Below, piece after piece: positions 31,782 to 42,827 of a stretch of DNA of 64,000 bases (positions are counted from its first letter, which is position 1; every line of letters begins with the position of its first letter). The stretch is from Albugo candida. Taxonomy: Eukaryota > Oomycota > Peronosporomycetes > Albuginales > Albuginaceae. The notes below the pieces were generated by a model, which was not told the origin of the DNA, did not search any database, and worked only from the letters and a program-made list of their open reading frames with translations. The stretch lies in contig CAJNAR010000145.1 of the NCBI GenBank assembly GCA_905220665.1, forward strand, positions 434,001-498,000. Direction: 5' to 3'. A program made the position numbers and the translations under genes.

Positions 31782-34432
31782 TGCTGCAGACTCTTATTTA
31801 GTAGATATAGAACGAGAGCAAAGTACAAGTAGGCATCATAGAGTAGCCTAAAAAGCTGTGTCGTTTATTTGTCTATTTAATAATCACCTTCAGTCTTTTT
31901 GTGAGTTTTCCTTATTGCATTTTTGCGATTTCACGCTCAGCAGTGTATTACATTTTGTTGTATGTCTTGCACACGCGCAACCTCTAATAGAAAAGATATA
32001 CGGCTTTCATTTATTGATAATACTAATTATAAGAATGGAACAATTTTCAGAGGCTCAAAGAAACGCTATACTGGCAATAAATAATGCTAAAGCTCTTTTC
32101 GTTGGCGATAGCTATGTCTATCCACATCTCGTGACTAGATGAATTTCTCGATCGATTTCTGTTCTTTTGTTTTTCCTTATTCCCTAGAGACTCCACTTTT
32201 TGATCCACAACTTCTACACATCGAGTCATTTTTGAGCCGCTGCAGCGAAGCGAACATTACTGCAGTGCAGGAAAGAGGAAATAGTTTACATCTTCGCTTA
32301 TCGAAGCACACATTACAACGTTGCATGTGTCTGCAATACATCTAATGGTACATTCCTCAAACCTCATACCTGAAGAAATTTGTGTCAGAGGTTACGAAGC
32401 ATGAATGAATGTTTTTGCACCTCGACATGCGTCGATTGATTGAGACGCGCTGCATTTTCTTGTGGCACAGAACTTCGAGTGCTCCAGCCATTACGTGATT
32501 TGAGTCCTTTAAATAAGGAGCAGGTGAAGCTCAACCACAACCAGAGGAGCTTCTTTATGCAGCAGCCGCGTACCGGTCCCTTCGTGACATAATGATTAGC
32601 GAAAGAATTCTACATTGAAGAAGTGGTACTGAATTTTGATGCGTTTTGTACATGAAAACTTGCATCCGTCATATATGAGTTCAATTTCACACCAACAGAG
32701 CCAACATCGATGGAGGTAGTTCTCCTTCTTGAGAAACTCATGCTCTATTTTCGTCACCATATTTGTTACTGATATTTAGATCTGGGGCTCCTCTAGAGGA
32801 ACTGAGCTACTCTTGCATTAAAAAGCGGTATTTTTGATGGATAGTTCTGCGAGAGTGAGTCATCCCTGCTAAGACATCGCCAAAGCATCTCTATAATGCG
32901 CAGTAAACAGAACAAAAACACTTATCATGTGACAGCACATAAGAACACGATGCACTAGAGAGCTCCAAGAATACCAATTCTTAGTCACAGTCACTGTCAC
33001 TGTATCGGTACCATCGTCTGTCGTAGCTGACAATGCTATCCCTTTCTATTTTCCCTATCCAATTGCATGACGATGTGACTTGCGAAAAGTTGGACCATTT
33101 ACATGCAAAGTGCAGAAAACCGATTCAGTTCCTATCTATCCGCCTGAGCGATCTGGCCAGAGCAGCTGTAACCTCATTTGTCCGGCATTATAAGACCGGA
33201 TGGAAGCTTACTACGGGCGCACGCTCTGAATGAGGGAAGAATGTTTCTCGTTCATTTCTGCGGAAGCCGCGAATGCAAACGTTTCTTTGGAATACTGCTC
33301 GCAAGATGAAGCTCGCTAAAGCACACATCAGCATTCATTCATTGTCAACAACTTCTGTAAACGCTACGGCCTCGTCGAACGTTTGGTGCGATGTCGCTGC
33401 TATATCCATGTCAGAGCGTGAATCAGCTGAGCAAATTCTGAAAACATTACATCAGCATTTGTGAAAGGCGGAGCTGCTCCGACTTTTGAGTTTCGAAGGA
33501 GTCACTTGTCTGAGTCGTTTCTGCGTTTAAAACTGAATCTGCGTACAGCTAGCTCATCAATCTAAACTAGATGAAACTCGATTACTGCTCTACCGACTCT
33601 TTCAATACAACACGCTCTCAGGACAGAAGGGTAGTGAACCTCGCCGAAAACGAGCAGTTTCGCTCCTTGACTCAAAACCACATCAGATGGATTAAATGAG
33701 TCGGTCCAATTGTGTATCATCTTTCCTGAAGGGGAGGCGAAAGCGCGATAGTCAAGTAGCGCAATGCTTTCATTTTATGTGAATTGAGCGAATGCATGCG
33801 TTCAACTACAACGTTGCGTTTTTCTCGTTCTACATTCTCAACTCAAACTCATAAAATCTTGACGTATGTTGGTGCCGAATCAGAGCCCGGTTTTATGCAG
33901 CGTGTCGATCCATATTTCCTTCTGCTAAGTGAGTACACGACGCCAACTCACGCAAAGTATTTGAGCTTCTTCGTACGCGTAGGTCTGCTTTGGTCGTAAA
34001 CAGCTAACGAGCAATTTTGACTTCGGATTTGTTGCGGAAAGAAGTTTTGCCAATCGAACTCTGCATACTGGCGTTCGTAGAGACTCAGAAATCACGTGAA
34101 ACGATGGCTTATGATGTGAGGGAGGCCTTAGTGAAATAACAAACAAATCACCAGTTTCCAAGGACTAATGCAGGCGCTGCACCACTACTTTCCTCTCTAT
34201 GACCCAAATCTACTCGATACAGATATAAAGTGTCAAGACTGCTGGCAACTACATCTGAGTTGGTGAAGCACTTCAAGCGTACAAACTAATTATTTGGGTG
34301 GCAAAAATGCGATAATCGAGTGTGACTAAACAGTATGTCTGGTACACTAATCAAAATAAGCCTTAGATAGTGTGTATCCGTTACACCTTTTCTAACTGCT
34401 ACAATCCGAATATCTTCCATTTTCACCCAAAA
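31782..34432. other. Gene-poor stretch, 2.6 kb
   Basis: No gene is supported. Short open runs at 32037-32142, 33033-33233, 33273-33464 and 33784-33999 have coding-like composition but no start, splice or homology that I can defend. They may be remnants of decayed genes. Confidence 0.45.
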
Positions 34433-34807
34433 ATGAGCGATCTCACATCGAGATTCGAGGCTGCAGCGGCGCGCGTTCTCCAAGTCAAGAGCATGGTAGG
34501 ATCACCCCATCGCGCATATCATCTATTCACTCACATTCATAATTCCTTTCAAAGGATAATACCAAAAAATTGCAGCTTTATGGCCTCTTCAAACAGGCGA
34601 AATTAGGCGATTGCAATGTGGACAGACCGGGAATGTACGCACCACATCTCCTCATAGAAACCTTTGTTTGACCATCTGTTACCGCAAAGGATGTCTTTTG
34701 ACGCGACAGCTAAATATAAATGGGATGCGTGGAATCAGAACAAAGGAATGTCTCAAGAGGAAGCCATGGAAAAGTATATACAACTAGTGGGCCCATCGTC
34801 CACTTGA
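34433..34807 (+). CDS. Acyl-CoA-binding protein (ACBP)
   Basis: Three exons, 34433-34495, 34555-34634 and 34690-34807, with introns of 59 and 55 nt, give 86 residues, the classic ACBP length. ACBP carries long-chain acyl-CoA esters in the cytosol. The signature is present in order: LYGLFKQAKLGD (helix 2), DRPGM across the second splice junction, and KYKWDAWNQNKGMSQEEAMEKY (split here as KYKWDAWN and QEEAMEKYI). The Tyr and Lys residues that contact the CoA moiety are conserved. It converges with the helicase gene, with 76 bp between the stops. The exons are too short to be seen as a single open frame. Confidence 0.93.
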
Positions 34808-34883
34808 CATGTTACAATTGGAATGGTAGACAAAGCTGCTCAATAACGAGCAAAAGCGTTTTTGTCAAAAAAAACTCAATACT

Positions 34884-37251
34884 TTAGCGCTTTTGAAGCA
34901 AACTCAATGCGACATTTTCATGATCTGTGATACTGGAATGCGCGTTCATACAATGATCCTCTGAATCGGCATCGGTGCTGCTGGCGTCACCCTCCGTGCT
35001 CTCATTCTCATCTGAACCAGCGGTGTTCAATTGAACGCTATTCGACGCAAAGTCTTCAGACTGATCCAAAGCACCTTTCATTTTAAGTCGTTTCTTCTGA
35101 TGTTTGGCTCGAATACGCTCTTTCTCACGTTTTCGATCTTCGGATTCCTGTTCTTTCAGACGTGCGGCGACTTTGGCTGCAAATGCTTCCGATTGAGCCT
35201 CAAGATCTCGTATGCTCGTTTCAGCTTGATACTCTTGCGTGGCGATTTGCTCCAGTGGATTCACCATATTTCCTTCATCATCGAATACTTTTCTCGAAGA
35301 GTTGTGTACATCCAAACGGATTTTCTTATGCTTTTTTCTTTCCCGAGTGTCAGAGACAGCAACAGGAATCTCATCGTCCGGTTCATAGCGACATCTTACA
35401 GTCAAAAATGCGTCCTCATCCAAAGTACTCGACTCGGGCAATGGCATTTCCGCATCGGGTTTTGAAGCCTTTGAAGACTCTCTCGCCTGTCTCTTGCGCT
35501 GTTTTTCAGCTTTGATTTTATCTTTCAATTGCTGAAGTTTACGATTAACATTTTTCTTCGCACGTAACTCTGCCCGCAGGTTTTCTCCATTCACATCTGT
35601 TTCAGCGTCTTGCAGCTGATCCAAAAATGCCATTCGAGGAGCTCCAAGCAGCCCAAGTGATTGAGCAAACGCATCAAGTGGGAGTTTGGACGTCTGAAAC
35701 ACTTTCTTATCGGGCTGCAGGAAAATCGATCGAACATACGACATGAAGGCTTTCTGAGCGTTCGTTTTAATTTCTTTATCGGCCGCAAGTATCGATTGAA
35801 TTTTCTGTTGGTAGTCGGACGTCTTTTGTGGATTGATTTTCAGTTCTTTGATCTCAATTTTGGCCTCTTCCAACGCTTGCTTCATCCCTTGGACTTCGCT
35901 CGGTAGTAAACAAAGCAAAGCTTTGCCTTGGCTGTTGTACCGTGCAGTTCGACCGACGCGATGTATGTAACTCGCCACATTTTCTGGACAATCCATTTGG
36001 AAGACCCAATTGACAGATGGGAAATCGAGACCTCTTGCAGCGATATCCGTTGCAAACATGACAGCTGCAGGCTTATTGAGAAACTCATAATATATCTCCA
36101 CTCGTTTTCCTTGTTTGTACTTTCCGTGCAGTGCACATAGCGGCACTCCGGGCTGTAATTTGCAGAGCAATTGGTACACAAATCGAACCTGACGACACGT
36201 TGAGAGGAAAACGATTGTTTTCTGCTTTAGATGAGATTTTATGAAAGCGATGAGAATATTCAATTTGGCTCCTAAATCGCAGACGACATAATTCTGAGTC
36301 AGTCCGTGCGGTGTTGCGTGTTTGGATTGCTCATGAACAGCGATATATTCGGGCTCATTCAGACTCAAAGTGGCTAAATGTTTGATCGATTTCGTCTGTG
36401 TTGCTGAGAATAACAGTGTTTGACGTTCGACTGGCAAATACGTTAATATGCTATTCACTTGCGCGCTAAAGCCCATATCCATTATACGATCCGCTTCATC
36501 CAAAACGAGCATTTGGAGTGTCGAAACATCAAAGTTTGGGGTCTGTTCCAAATGCTGAAGTAATCGTCCGGGTGTACACACAATTATATTCATTTTGCCC
36601 AGACGGAATTGCTCCTCCTTGAAATTCTTACCGCCAATGATAAGACCTGCTGAGAAGGAGTGTGTTTTCCCGATAGATCGTAAGACTTCAAATATTTGCA
36701 GAGCTAATTCTCTTGTCGGTGAGATAATTAATGCGCCAAGCCCTTCGGAGGAATCCCAACGCGATCGATAGAGTTTCTCGAGTAAAGGAATCAGAAATGC
36801 TGCACGTAGAATGACAGTTGCGAATGAGCGATTCAGTGATGTGCCTTTGATCAGTACGCACCTAAAGTCTTCCCGGACCCCGTCTTTGCTGCTCCGAGAA
36901 TATCACGTCTGAATAGAGTCATTGAGGCGGAAGAAAGAAATTGCAGTAATTGGAAAGGCTTACCCGGCCAGTGCGTGTGGTATTGCTCCCATTTGTATTT
37001 TAGTCGGTTTTGTGAGTTTGCATTTCTGTAGCCCTGCGTTTCACGCTGTCATTGGATTATTGGAGCAGATGAATGCATTGTTTCTTACCTCGTTTTGTAG
37101 CTTCTGACAAGGGAAATGCATCGAAGGAATTGATACCATCAATTTGAGACCCTCGTGAAGGTGTACTCTCTTTGATTTTGCGATCTAATGCTTCTATCTC
37201 GACTTTTTCGCGCTCATTTTGTCGTAATTCCCATGATGCTTCTGTCGCCAT
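34884..37251 (-). CDS. DEAD-box RNA helicase, DDX10/Dbp4 type
   Basis: Four exons: 37251-37089, 37033-36964, 36908-36862 and 36799-34884, with introns of 55, 55 and 62 nt; 731 residues. DDX10/Dbp4 helicases act in the nucleolus on early 18S rRNA processing. In order: INSFDAFPLSEATKRG and the Q-motif (TKIQMGAIPHAL), Walker A AAKTGSGKT, SPTREL, GG, TPGRLL, DEAD (LVLDEADRIMDMGF), FSAT, then the helicase C domain with AARGLDFP and HRVGRTAR. The tail is rich in Lys and Glu, with coiled-coil-like and acidic stretches as in Dbp4. The start at 37251 is preferred over an in-frame ATG 69 nt upstream because the family begins close to this point. Confidence 0.93.
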
Positions 37252-37346
37252 GAGCCAATGCGTTCTTAACGCGTTACTAACTGATATAAAGGATGGAAGG
37301 TGGAAAATGACATTTCGCAAGACAGAACGTTTGTATTGGAATTGAA

Positions 37347-38312
37347 TTAGAAGCTATTGCAACACCAGCTAAGTCGACTTTGTTTAATGTGTGTGGTGTC
37401 TGTCGGACGAATTGTTCCGCGATCCTCTTTCTTTTTTTCGAATATATCTTGATGTTTCAGAACGCCTTCAATAAGAGCTTTGATTGCAGCATCAATGTTG
37501 GTATTCTCTTTCGCCGATGTATCAAACCACGCAGTGAATCCATTGGATTCAGAGAAAGAAGTGAGAAAATCACGATCGACAGTATCGGTAAGATCGCACT
37601 ATATCAGCCACAGGTGAATTACCGATAGAAAAGTGGTCACAAGTACCTTATTGCCACAGAGAACCACAGGAAGTGGTTTTTGGTTGGGCAGTTCCACCTA
37701 AGCGAATATTGAGTATCATATAACGTTTATCTTTGCACCATTCGGACCTTTGTTTCGATTTCCTTTTTCCACTGTAAAGGATCACAGCTTGATGAGTTGC
37801 TTGGAGCATAATATAGATAGAACGTACCTTCAAAACACTCTCAAACGTTTCTGGACTCGAGATATCATATACCAATATAGCTCCCAAAGCATCTTTGTAG
37901 TAAACCTATCCAGATCAAATTGCGAGAAAAACAGGATCAGAGGCTCTGACGGAACTTACTCGACTTAATGCGCGAAAATGCTCTTGTCCTGATAGAAAAT
38001 CAGCCTTTGAGAATGCATCGATGGATTATGGTATATAGACTTCACCTGCGATGTCCCACAATTGCACTCTCACTGTTGTTCCATTCACAGTCGCAGCTTT
38101 AAGAGAAAAGTCGACGCCAATTGTTGTCTGATGATGCTCGGCAAAGCTGCCATAAACATATCTAGAGACGCAGTTTGACAGTAAGAACTCCATACACACA
38201 TTCCTGCTCTTCACCTTTTTATTATACTCGATTTTCCAGTCGCAGCGTCGCCCAATACAAGGACTTTTATCACAGCATCTTGCGCTGGATTCACAATGCG
38301 TTCTTCGCTCAT
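37347..38312 (-). CDS. Rab32-like small GTPase
   Basis: Seven exons (38312-38215, 38161-38046, 37988-37960, 37905-37828, 37771-37748, 37697-37647, 37598-37347) with introns of 48-57 nt give 215 residues; every junction keeps the frame. Motifs: P-loop GDAATGKSS, switch I TTIGVDF, switch II WDIAGQEHF (Ile in place of Thr marks the Rab32/38/29 group), VYYKDALGAILVYD, GNKCDL and DTSAKEN. The C-terminus ends CCNSF, a CC-plus-three-residue form suited to double geranylgeranylation. Rab32-type proteins act in traffic to lysosome-related organelles and in mitochondrial and autophagy functions. The intron density is far above that of its neighbours. Confidence 0.93.
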
Positions 38313-38467
38313 TTTCTACACTTTATATTTGGGCATTCTTTATATCCATCTATAGAGGGTATAAATGCACGCAGTATAGATATCGAAAATGCGCCAAAGG
38401 AAACCAAACTCATTCTTCTCATTATTTATAATTATAAATACACACACTCCTTCCAATAAATCACACT

Positions 38468-41400
38468 TTACGCATTCTTTGTCCCGCGCACTGATTTAAT
38501 CATATTCTTCAATGATCTTCTTCTCTTTTCCGGTGAGAACAAGCGATCTGAATGACGCACAAACGGAATCAACGGAACTTCAACTTTTCTCTCCGCATTC
38601 TCATCTTCGGAAAACGCGTACCCAAAGTACTCTTCTCTATTTTGTCGCAAATAAGAGCCATTATCAAATGATTTCGAGCTTTCCAGAGGCTCAGGAGACA
38701 CCGATAACAACGCTCCACGCACACGAAGACGATGCGCTTCTGACTGTTTCGTAGACGTTTCTATCAACTTTTCAGATAAAGAAGAGCAATGTAAATCGCC
38801 TGTTTCCTCATCAGCGCAAAATTTGCGAGCATACTCCAAGAAAGGAGACTGTAAATCCGCTCGAGATCGATTTCTTCCAAGTGTTGGAAATAAGCTCCGT
38901 GGTGACGTCGTAAGACATAATTTTTCACGTTCCTGGAGGATGTGATACGTGGAAGGAAACGCTATCCGTCGGAGAAGCTTCCACAAACAATCTCTAAATA
39001 AAGCGATTGCCGACGTGAGCACGATAAGGATCCAAAAAGAAGAAAGATGTTGAAGATATGTCATTTCTCCGACCGCGTAAAGCACTCCGATCTGAGGCGA
39101 ACCGATCAAATTACCCACAAGAAACCACAACGCAATGGAAATGAGTACTGTGAGCACAAACGGCCACGTGATGAGAAATGTCTCCAAACAGAGCTTCAAA
39201 TTCACAATAATAACCAAATTTGTAAAGACAATCAGTCCAATTGTATTGATTCCATCCATCTTTCCATTTTGATCGATTCCCGAAGGATTGACGCTGTCAT
39301 TAGAGTTGTGGAGCCATTTGGTGCCGTACACTGTGAGCGCGGAAAGGAAGAAAATAACAATCGAATGCCACATACCATTCAGAATCCACGGCCAAAACAC
39401 TTTTCGTTGAAGTAACACATTCTGCTGCCCGAGAGCGTAGAGTGATGGTACTTTGGATGCACTTTCCGAAGATACGTCTTGATCGAATACAGCAAAGAAA
39501 ATGAGCGGAAGACTTGTGTATAAGACGTTAAAACTCTGAGCGGCCACATCGACAATCAGCGGTTGGCCAGAGAATCCGCTGACAAAGCCAAACCAAAATG
39601 TCGTCAGCACATACGTGACGTTCTTGTACAGCATGTAGCACATCAACTTGGTGACACGTCGGTACGCCCAGCGTCCGTGCACAAACAACAGACGCTGAAG
39701 GAATCGAAATTCCGCGATCGCATAGTCGGAAGCATTGACAGCTTGAGTTCCTTCTTTACCGGATATTCCAACGCCAATATGAGCTGCCTGGATCATTCCA
39801 ACGTCATTGGCACCGTCTCCTATTGCCAGTGTTACGCTCTTTGGCTCCAAAAGCCTCACAAGTTCAACGACATTTGCCTTTTGCTTTGGGGATGCACGAC
39901 AACAAATGACTGTGGCGCTATTCTGAGTGATGGAATGAAATACTTTGCGCAAGCGTGGGGATAACGCGTAGTCGAGCGAGCATCCATCAATGACCAACGC
40001 AAATTCTGAGGGATTATATCGATCGTCAGCAGGTCCGAGCAGCGTTTGCTCCTCTGCGGGCACTCCATCGTGATCATCCAACGTGTGTTGGCCATTTGAA
40101 TTGGATGATAATCGAGACAGTTTTCTACGTCGAGACTTTTTGAATCGACAAATTCGACCGAGTTTAAGCCTCCAATAGCGCCAAACTCCTCCCTGTCGAA
40201 GCTGCGAGGTGGATTGATTCCTTGTCCGCCAAAAACGAGAGTCGGAATGTGCATGCAAGTCTCCTTTTGCGTGAAATTGAGTCACTAGCGCATGTAATGC
40301 TCGTGAGGTCGATGGATAATCTTCCGTGGTGATCTGTTTCACAGTCATATTGTGTGACAGCAAGCAAGAGGCATACCCGATATTGATCGCAGTTTCCACC
40401 TTATCGCCTGTGAGTGTCCATATTTTCATATGTGTCTGTCGGAAGAGTCCGAGTGTCTTTGGTACGCCATCCTGAAGCTTATCTTGGACAGCAGTGACAC
40501 CCAAGAAAGTCATATCTCGCTCCATCTCATTGACAATCGCGTGGACATTGGATGTCTCTCTATTGTGGCCCGAGGAATCGACTTTTTGCGACTGCGATGT
40601 GAGATATCGACTGTGCCACTCATCGAATTCTTTCCTTTCTAACGCTTTGTAGGCGAGACACAGAGTTCGCATACCGCATTTCGCATACAGTGACAGCTGC
40701 TTGTACGCTTTCTGCTTCGTGGCTTCTTCAGTGTGACGATCTAACCGCTGGAAAATCACACTATCGGCCCCTTTGCAAAGCAGTAAGACTTGTTTCTCGG
40801 GAGTTTCCACAAAGACGGACATTCGTTTACGATCACTATCGAATTCCAACGTTGCAAGTAATTTGTATAATTGCGGGGACGGATACCCAGGCTCTAAAAG
40901 CACCATAGAAGACAGCGTTCGATGCACAAAGCGCACATTACAGAACGCGGCTGCTGATGCGAGCGCCAACTCATCCGGAGACGAGGCCGAATACACAGGC
41001 ACAGCTGCCGAGCACGTTTCATTGAACGATTTCGTGGGAAGAAGTGTGTGGCAAAGCGCAAGATGACGAAGAAACAGTCGAATTGTCTCACTCTGTGAGT
41101 CTTGGCGACTCGCATCCGCCAAAAGCTCCTGAGGATCGAATTGGACGTAAGGATTCTCAGAGCTGATGTTTGAGACGTACTCATCGTCTGATTGAGATTC
41201 TTCTAAATGACCACCGTAATTCTTGTTCCCGACCAAACAGTACCGAAAGACCATCAGATTTTGCGTCAGTGTGCCTGTCTTATCGGTGAAAATGTGGTGA
41301 ACTCGCCCAAGATCTTCATTGAGAGCCGATGATCTCACTGTCGCCGGAGTGTCTGAGATCGGGTCATACATGCTCAAATCTTGCTGCATAAAGTAAGCTT

Positions 41401-42733
41401 GCCAGTATTTCACAAACTCCAGCGACACATTTAGTGAGATGGGTACGAAATTCTGCATTATGATAAAGTATCTCAGATGCAGTCGCATCAATTCAGCCAC
41501 AGAGAATGTCGCGGTATGACTTGAATCATTCAAATTGATGGCAATTTCATCGTCGATGTGCAGATACCAATGATTCCATCCGCTGTAAAGTATCCATGTA
41601 GCTCCAAATAAGGCTCCAAGGAAGCAGATGGCTTGCTGGATGCACACAATGACGATTATCAGTGTATTGAGCCTATTCTCAACGGATGATACTTTGACTT
41701 GCGGGCGCTTATTACTGCAAAATACTTTTGTTTCGTGTCCTGTATATACGACGATACCAACAATCGATCGAGTATTACGCAACACGCAACTTCGCAGTAG
41801 CGTTTGTTTGGACGTTAAGGCGAACTCAACTTTGATGAATTCTTCCGACTGTTGTATCACTTTATAGTTGTTCACATTTGTATTTTCTTGTTCGAAAGAA
41901 GAAGAAATTCGCACACCAGCTCGTTCGCCTTCGGAACGACTCAATCGGAGTGTCATGTACCCATCAAATACATTGATCCGGTCATTTGGCGGGTCACAAT
42001 CGATTGAGCCCGACAGTTTGAGCAGAAAATCGTCCGATTTCTCGCAAAGTTGCCCAATAATTGAATTCGCCGTACGAAGTTTCAAGTTTGTCTCTCCATC
42101 CAGCGACTTTGTTTCCACGTATGCCACCGCATCGGCACACTGATTTTCATAACCAGATGCTTTATCGTCTATTCCATTGATTTTTGTGAGAGCTTTCTCG
42201 GCGCTATGATCGTTTTTGCTTTCAATATATAAGAGAATTAAATCGGCCGGAATCGTCTGATCTTGATTCACACGAATGATATCTCCGACTTGGATTTCTT
42301 CCCAGTGCTTTGTTTTCCACTCATTGGAAGCATCCAGCGCCATAACCCGTTTCTGGTTCGTAATACGATCCGCTCGATGTCTTTCGCGGTCTTCGAGCGC
42401 TTCTTTCAGCGCGCTGCATAGAAACACAACAGAGAGAGGTAACAGTATGGTCGGAAATCCATTCGTATTGCTTATGTCTTTGATCGATTGCAACAGCGCG
42501 ATAAAAAGAAAATATAAATTGCTTGGTCGTTTCATTTGGGCATACAAAACACGCGGAAGAAAAGTGTACATTGTGTATTTGGAACTGATCACAACATTTG
42601 ATGCAAACGGATATATCGACTGCTTTTTGGTGTTTTTGTGAGAGGATGTCACATTAACTGTGTGTGTGTGAGCTTTGTGCAATACGTTTCTATCGAAAGC
42701 GATATGGCGGCGCTCAGTGTCAGATGCCGACAT
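38468..42733 (-). CDS. P4-type ATPase, phospholipid flippase
   Basis: Single exon, 1421 residues. P4-ATPases move phospholipids from the outer to the cytosolic leaflet. The N-terminus has the family start (SKYTMYTFLPRVLYAQMKR), DGETNLK, the membrane motif PISLNVSLEF, the phosphorylation site DKTGTLT (Asp at about residue 484), KGADS, the TGDK motif and the hinge GDGANDVGMIQ (about 970), followed by the C-terminal membrane segments. The C-terminal tail after about 1240 is hydrophilic and Ser/Arg-rich, presumably regulatory. Most flippases need a Cdc50 partner, which is not in this window. The gene starts 94 bp from the divergent gene at 42828. Confidence 0.95.
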   Translation of the reverse strand: MSASDTERRHIAFDRNVLHKAHTHTVNVTSSHKNTKKQSIYPFASNVVISSKYTMYTFLPRVLYAQMKRPSNLYFLFIALLQSIKDISNTNGFPTILLPLSVVFLCSALKEALEDRERHRADRITNQKRVMALDASNEWKTKHWEEIQVGDIIRVNQDQTIPADLILLYIESKNDHSAEKALTKINGIDDKASGYENQCADAVAYVETKSLDGETNLKLRTANSIIGQLCEKSDDFLLKLSGSIDCDPPNDRINVFDGYMTLRLSRSEGERAGVRISSSFEQENTNVNNYKVIQQSEEFIKVEFALTSKQTLLRSCVLRNTRSIVGIVVYTGHETKVFCSNKRPQVKVSSVENRLNTLIIVIVCIQQAICFLGALFGATWILYSGWNHWYLHIDDEIAINLNDSSHTATFSVAELMRLHLRYFIIMQNFVPISLNVSLEFVKYWQAYFMQQDLSMYDPISDTPATVRSSALNEDLGRVHHIFTDKTGTLTQNLMVFRYCLVGNKNYGGHLEESQSDDEYVSNISSENPYVQFDPQELLADASRQDSQSETIRLFLRHLALCHTLLPTKSFNETCSAAVPVYSASSPDELALASAAAFCNVRFVHRTLSSMVLLEPGYPSPQLYKLLATLEFDSDRKRMSVFVETPEKQVLLLCKGADSVIFQRLDRHTEEATKQKAYKQLSLYAKCGMRTLCLAYKALERKEFDEWHSRYLTSQSQKVDSSGHNRETSNVHAIVNEMERDMTFLGVTAVQDKLQDGVPKTLGLFRQTHMKIWTLTGDKVETAINIGYASCLLSHNMTVKQITTEDYPSTSRALHALVTQFHAKGDLHAHSDSRFWRTRNQSTSQLRQGGVWRYWRLKLGRICRFKKSRRRKLSRLSSNSNGQHTLDDHDGVPAEEQTLLGPADDRYNPSEFALVIDGCSLDYALSPRLRKVFHSITQNSATVICCRASPKQKANVVELVRLLEPKSVTLAIGDGANDVGMIQAAHIGVGISGKEGTQAVNASDYAIAEFRFLQRLLFVHGRWAYRRVTKLMCYMLYKNVTYVLTTFWFGFVSGFSGQPLIVDVAAQSFNVLYTSLPLIFFAVFDQDVSSESASKVPSLYALGQQNVLLQRKVFWPWILNGMWHSIVIFFLSALTVYGTKWLHNSNDSVNPSGIDQNGKMDGINTIGLIVFTNLVIIVNLKLCLETFLITWPFVLTVLISIALWFLVGNLIGSPQIGVLYAVGEMTYLQHLSSFWILIVLTSAIALFRDCLWKLLRRIAFPSTYHILQEREKLCLTTSPRSLFPTLGRNRSRADLQSPFLEYARKFCADEETGDLHCSSLSEKLIETSTKQSEAHRLRVRGALLSVSPEPLESSKSFDNGSYLRQNREEYFGYAFSEDENAERKVEVPLIPFVRHSDRLFSPEKRRRSLKNMIKSVRGTKNA

Positions 42734-42827
42734 GCTTGACGTACGGTTATAGAATATCAGATTATTTAGGAGTCTCGGTCCGGTTCGATACAGCGGTTAG
42801 AGCATACTGTGGGCCATTTTCGGTGGT
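42734..42827. promoter_or_regulatory. Divergent 94-bp intergenic region (flippase / C2-TPR gene)
   Basis: The two divergent start codons are only 94 bp apart, so the promoters must overlap each other or reach into the coding ends. No specific motif is recognised. Confidence 0.35.

Noticed and set aside
31782..34432. A hidden multi-exon gene
   Set aside because: Several short open runs exist, but no splice chain, start or family motif could be supported.
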